Shown: positions 63,860-64,000 of the stretch, piece by piece | Numbering within the stretch: position 1 is the first letter of the stretch | Layout: each line of letters opens with the position of its first letter | DNA from: Coxiellaceae bacterium | GTDB taxonomy: Bacteria > Pseudomonadota > Gammaproteobacteria > Coxiellales > Coxiellaceae | Direction: 5' to 3' | Length of the DNA: 64,000 bases | Assembly: GCA_030680235.1 (NCBI GenBank) | Contig: JAUXWQ010000062.1 | Location: 18,233-82,232 of the forward strand | Program-made: the position numbers and the translations under genes | Notes under the pieces: model-generated | Seen by the model: only the letters and a program-made list of their open reading frames with translations | The model's database searches: none | What the model was told of the DNA's origin: nothing

Positions 63860-64000
63860 CAGTAGTTCCCGGCGAATGTCTGAAAAACCGCTAATTTTCA
63901 GATTTTAGGCGAGGTTGAACGATAATTTGTTGAGAAAAGCGCAGTGTACACGAAGTCCATGAGCATTTTCGAAACAAATTACCGTTCAAGATCGCCAAAA
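63860..64000. mobile_element. family C MITE-like element, copy 4 (cut by window end)
   Basis: It starts CAGTAGTTCCCGGCGAATGT and matches copy 1 to the end of the window (141 bp). It interrupts the family-D repeat. The 9 bases before it, GAAAAATAC, should be repeated right after the element beyond the window. Confidence 0.82.

Overview
The window looks like chromosomal DNA of an AT-rich gammaproteobacterium. Gene order and protein types (a GacA/LetA-type regulator next to uvrC, effector-like orphan genes, a Chlamydia-like long NrdA with its NrdB partner) suggest a Legionellales/Coxiella-like, possibly host-associated lineage. That placement is an inference from synteny and remembered families, not from a search.

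Layout. 1-4.9 kb: dnaE (cut by the window edge), ddl, a small membrane protein, rnhB, lpxB and fabZ. 5-14.2 kb: a long minus-strand operon rpsB-tsf-pyrH-frr-uppS-cdsA-dxr-bamA-skp-fabZ, joining translation, isoprenoid and phospholipid precursors and outer-membrane assembly; rseP, lpxD and lpxA, usual members of this cluster, are absent from it. 14.5-22.3 kb: map, tRNA-Arg(CCT), fumC, a ZIP metal transporter, a methyltransferase/TPR protein, uvrC, uvrY/letA and tRNA-Ser(TGA). 22.4-28.7 kb: the rimP-nusA-infB-rbfA-truB operon behind initiator tRNA-Met. 28.7-35.6 kb: mnmA, an orphan protein with effector-like features, mfd and a multi-pass membrane orphan. 35.6-43.7 kb: proC, trmL, gpsA, secB, grxC, a rhodanese-like gene, then gpmI, envC and ctpA, close to the E. 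coli gpmM/yibN region. 43.7-51.7 kb: thyA, lgt, a TauE-type permease, rppH, then nrdA-nrdB behind two NrdR boxes and a DnaA box. 51.9-54.3 kb: rpsO-pnp. 54.4-59.2 kb: the most accessory stretch, with a mobile repeat, a tyrosine recombinase and a translationally coupled pair of paralogous orphan genes. 59.3-64 kb: thioredoxin, adk, a pseudopilin, corB and ffh.

The most unusual feature is the intergenic DNA, which is filled with several families of palindromic repeats. Family A (about 90-170 bp, arms built on GATGCGAGCATGAGCG) lies mostly between convergent genes and resembles bidirectional terminators. Family B (arms of 6-bp tandem units such as GTGACT, inner core near TCAGAGGTGCAATTTA) lies between genes of the same operon, at least nine times here, right behind the upstream stop codon. 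Family C is a 171-173-bp non-coding palindrome with CAGC...GCTG ends. Three complete copies each sit between perfect 9-bp direct repeats, so it is a mobile MITE-like element; copies have landed inside other repeats. Smaller families D, E and F are also present. No CRISPR array, rRNA gene or complete insertion sequence was seen.
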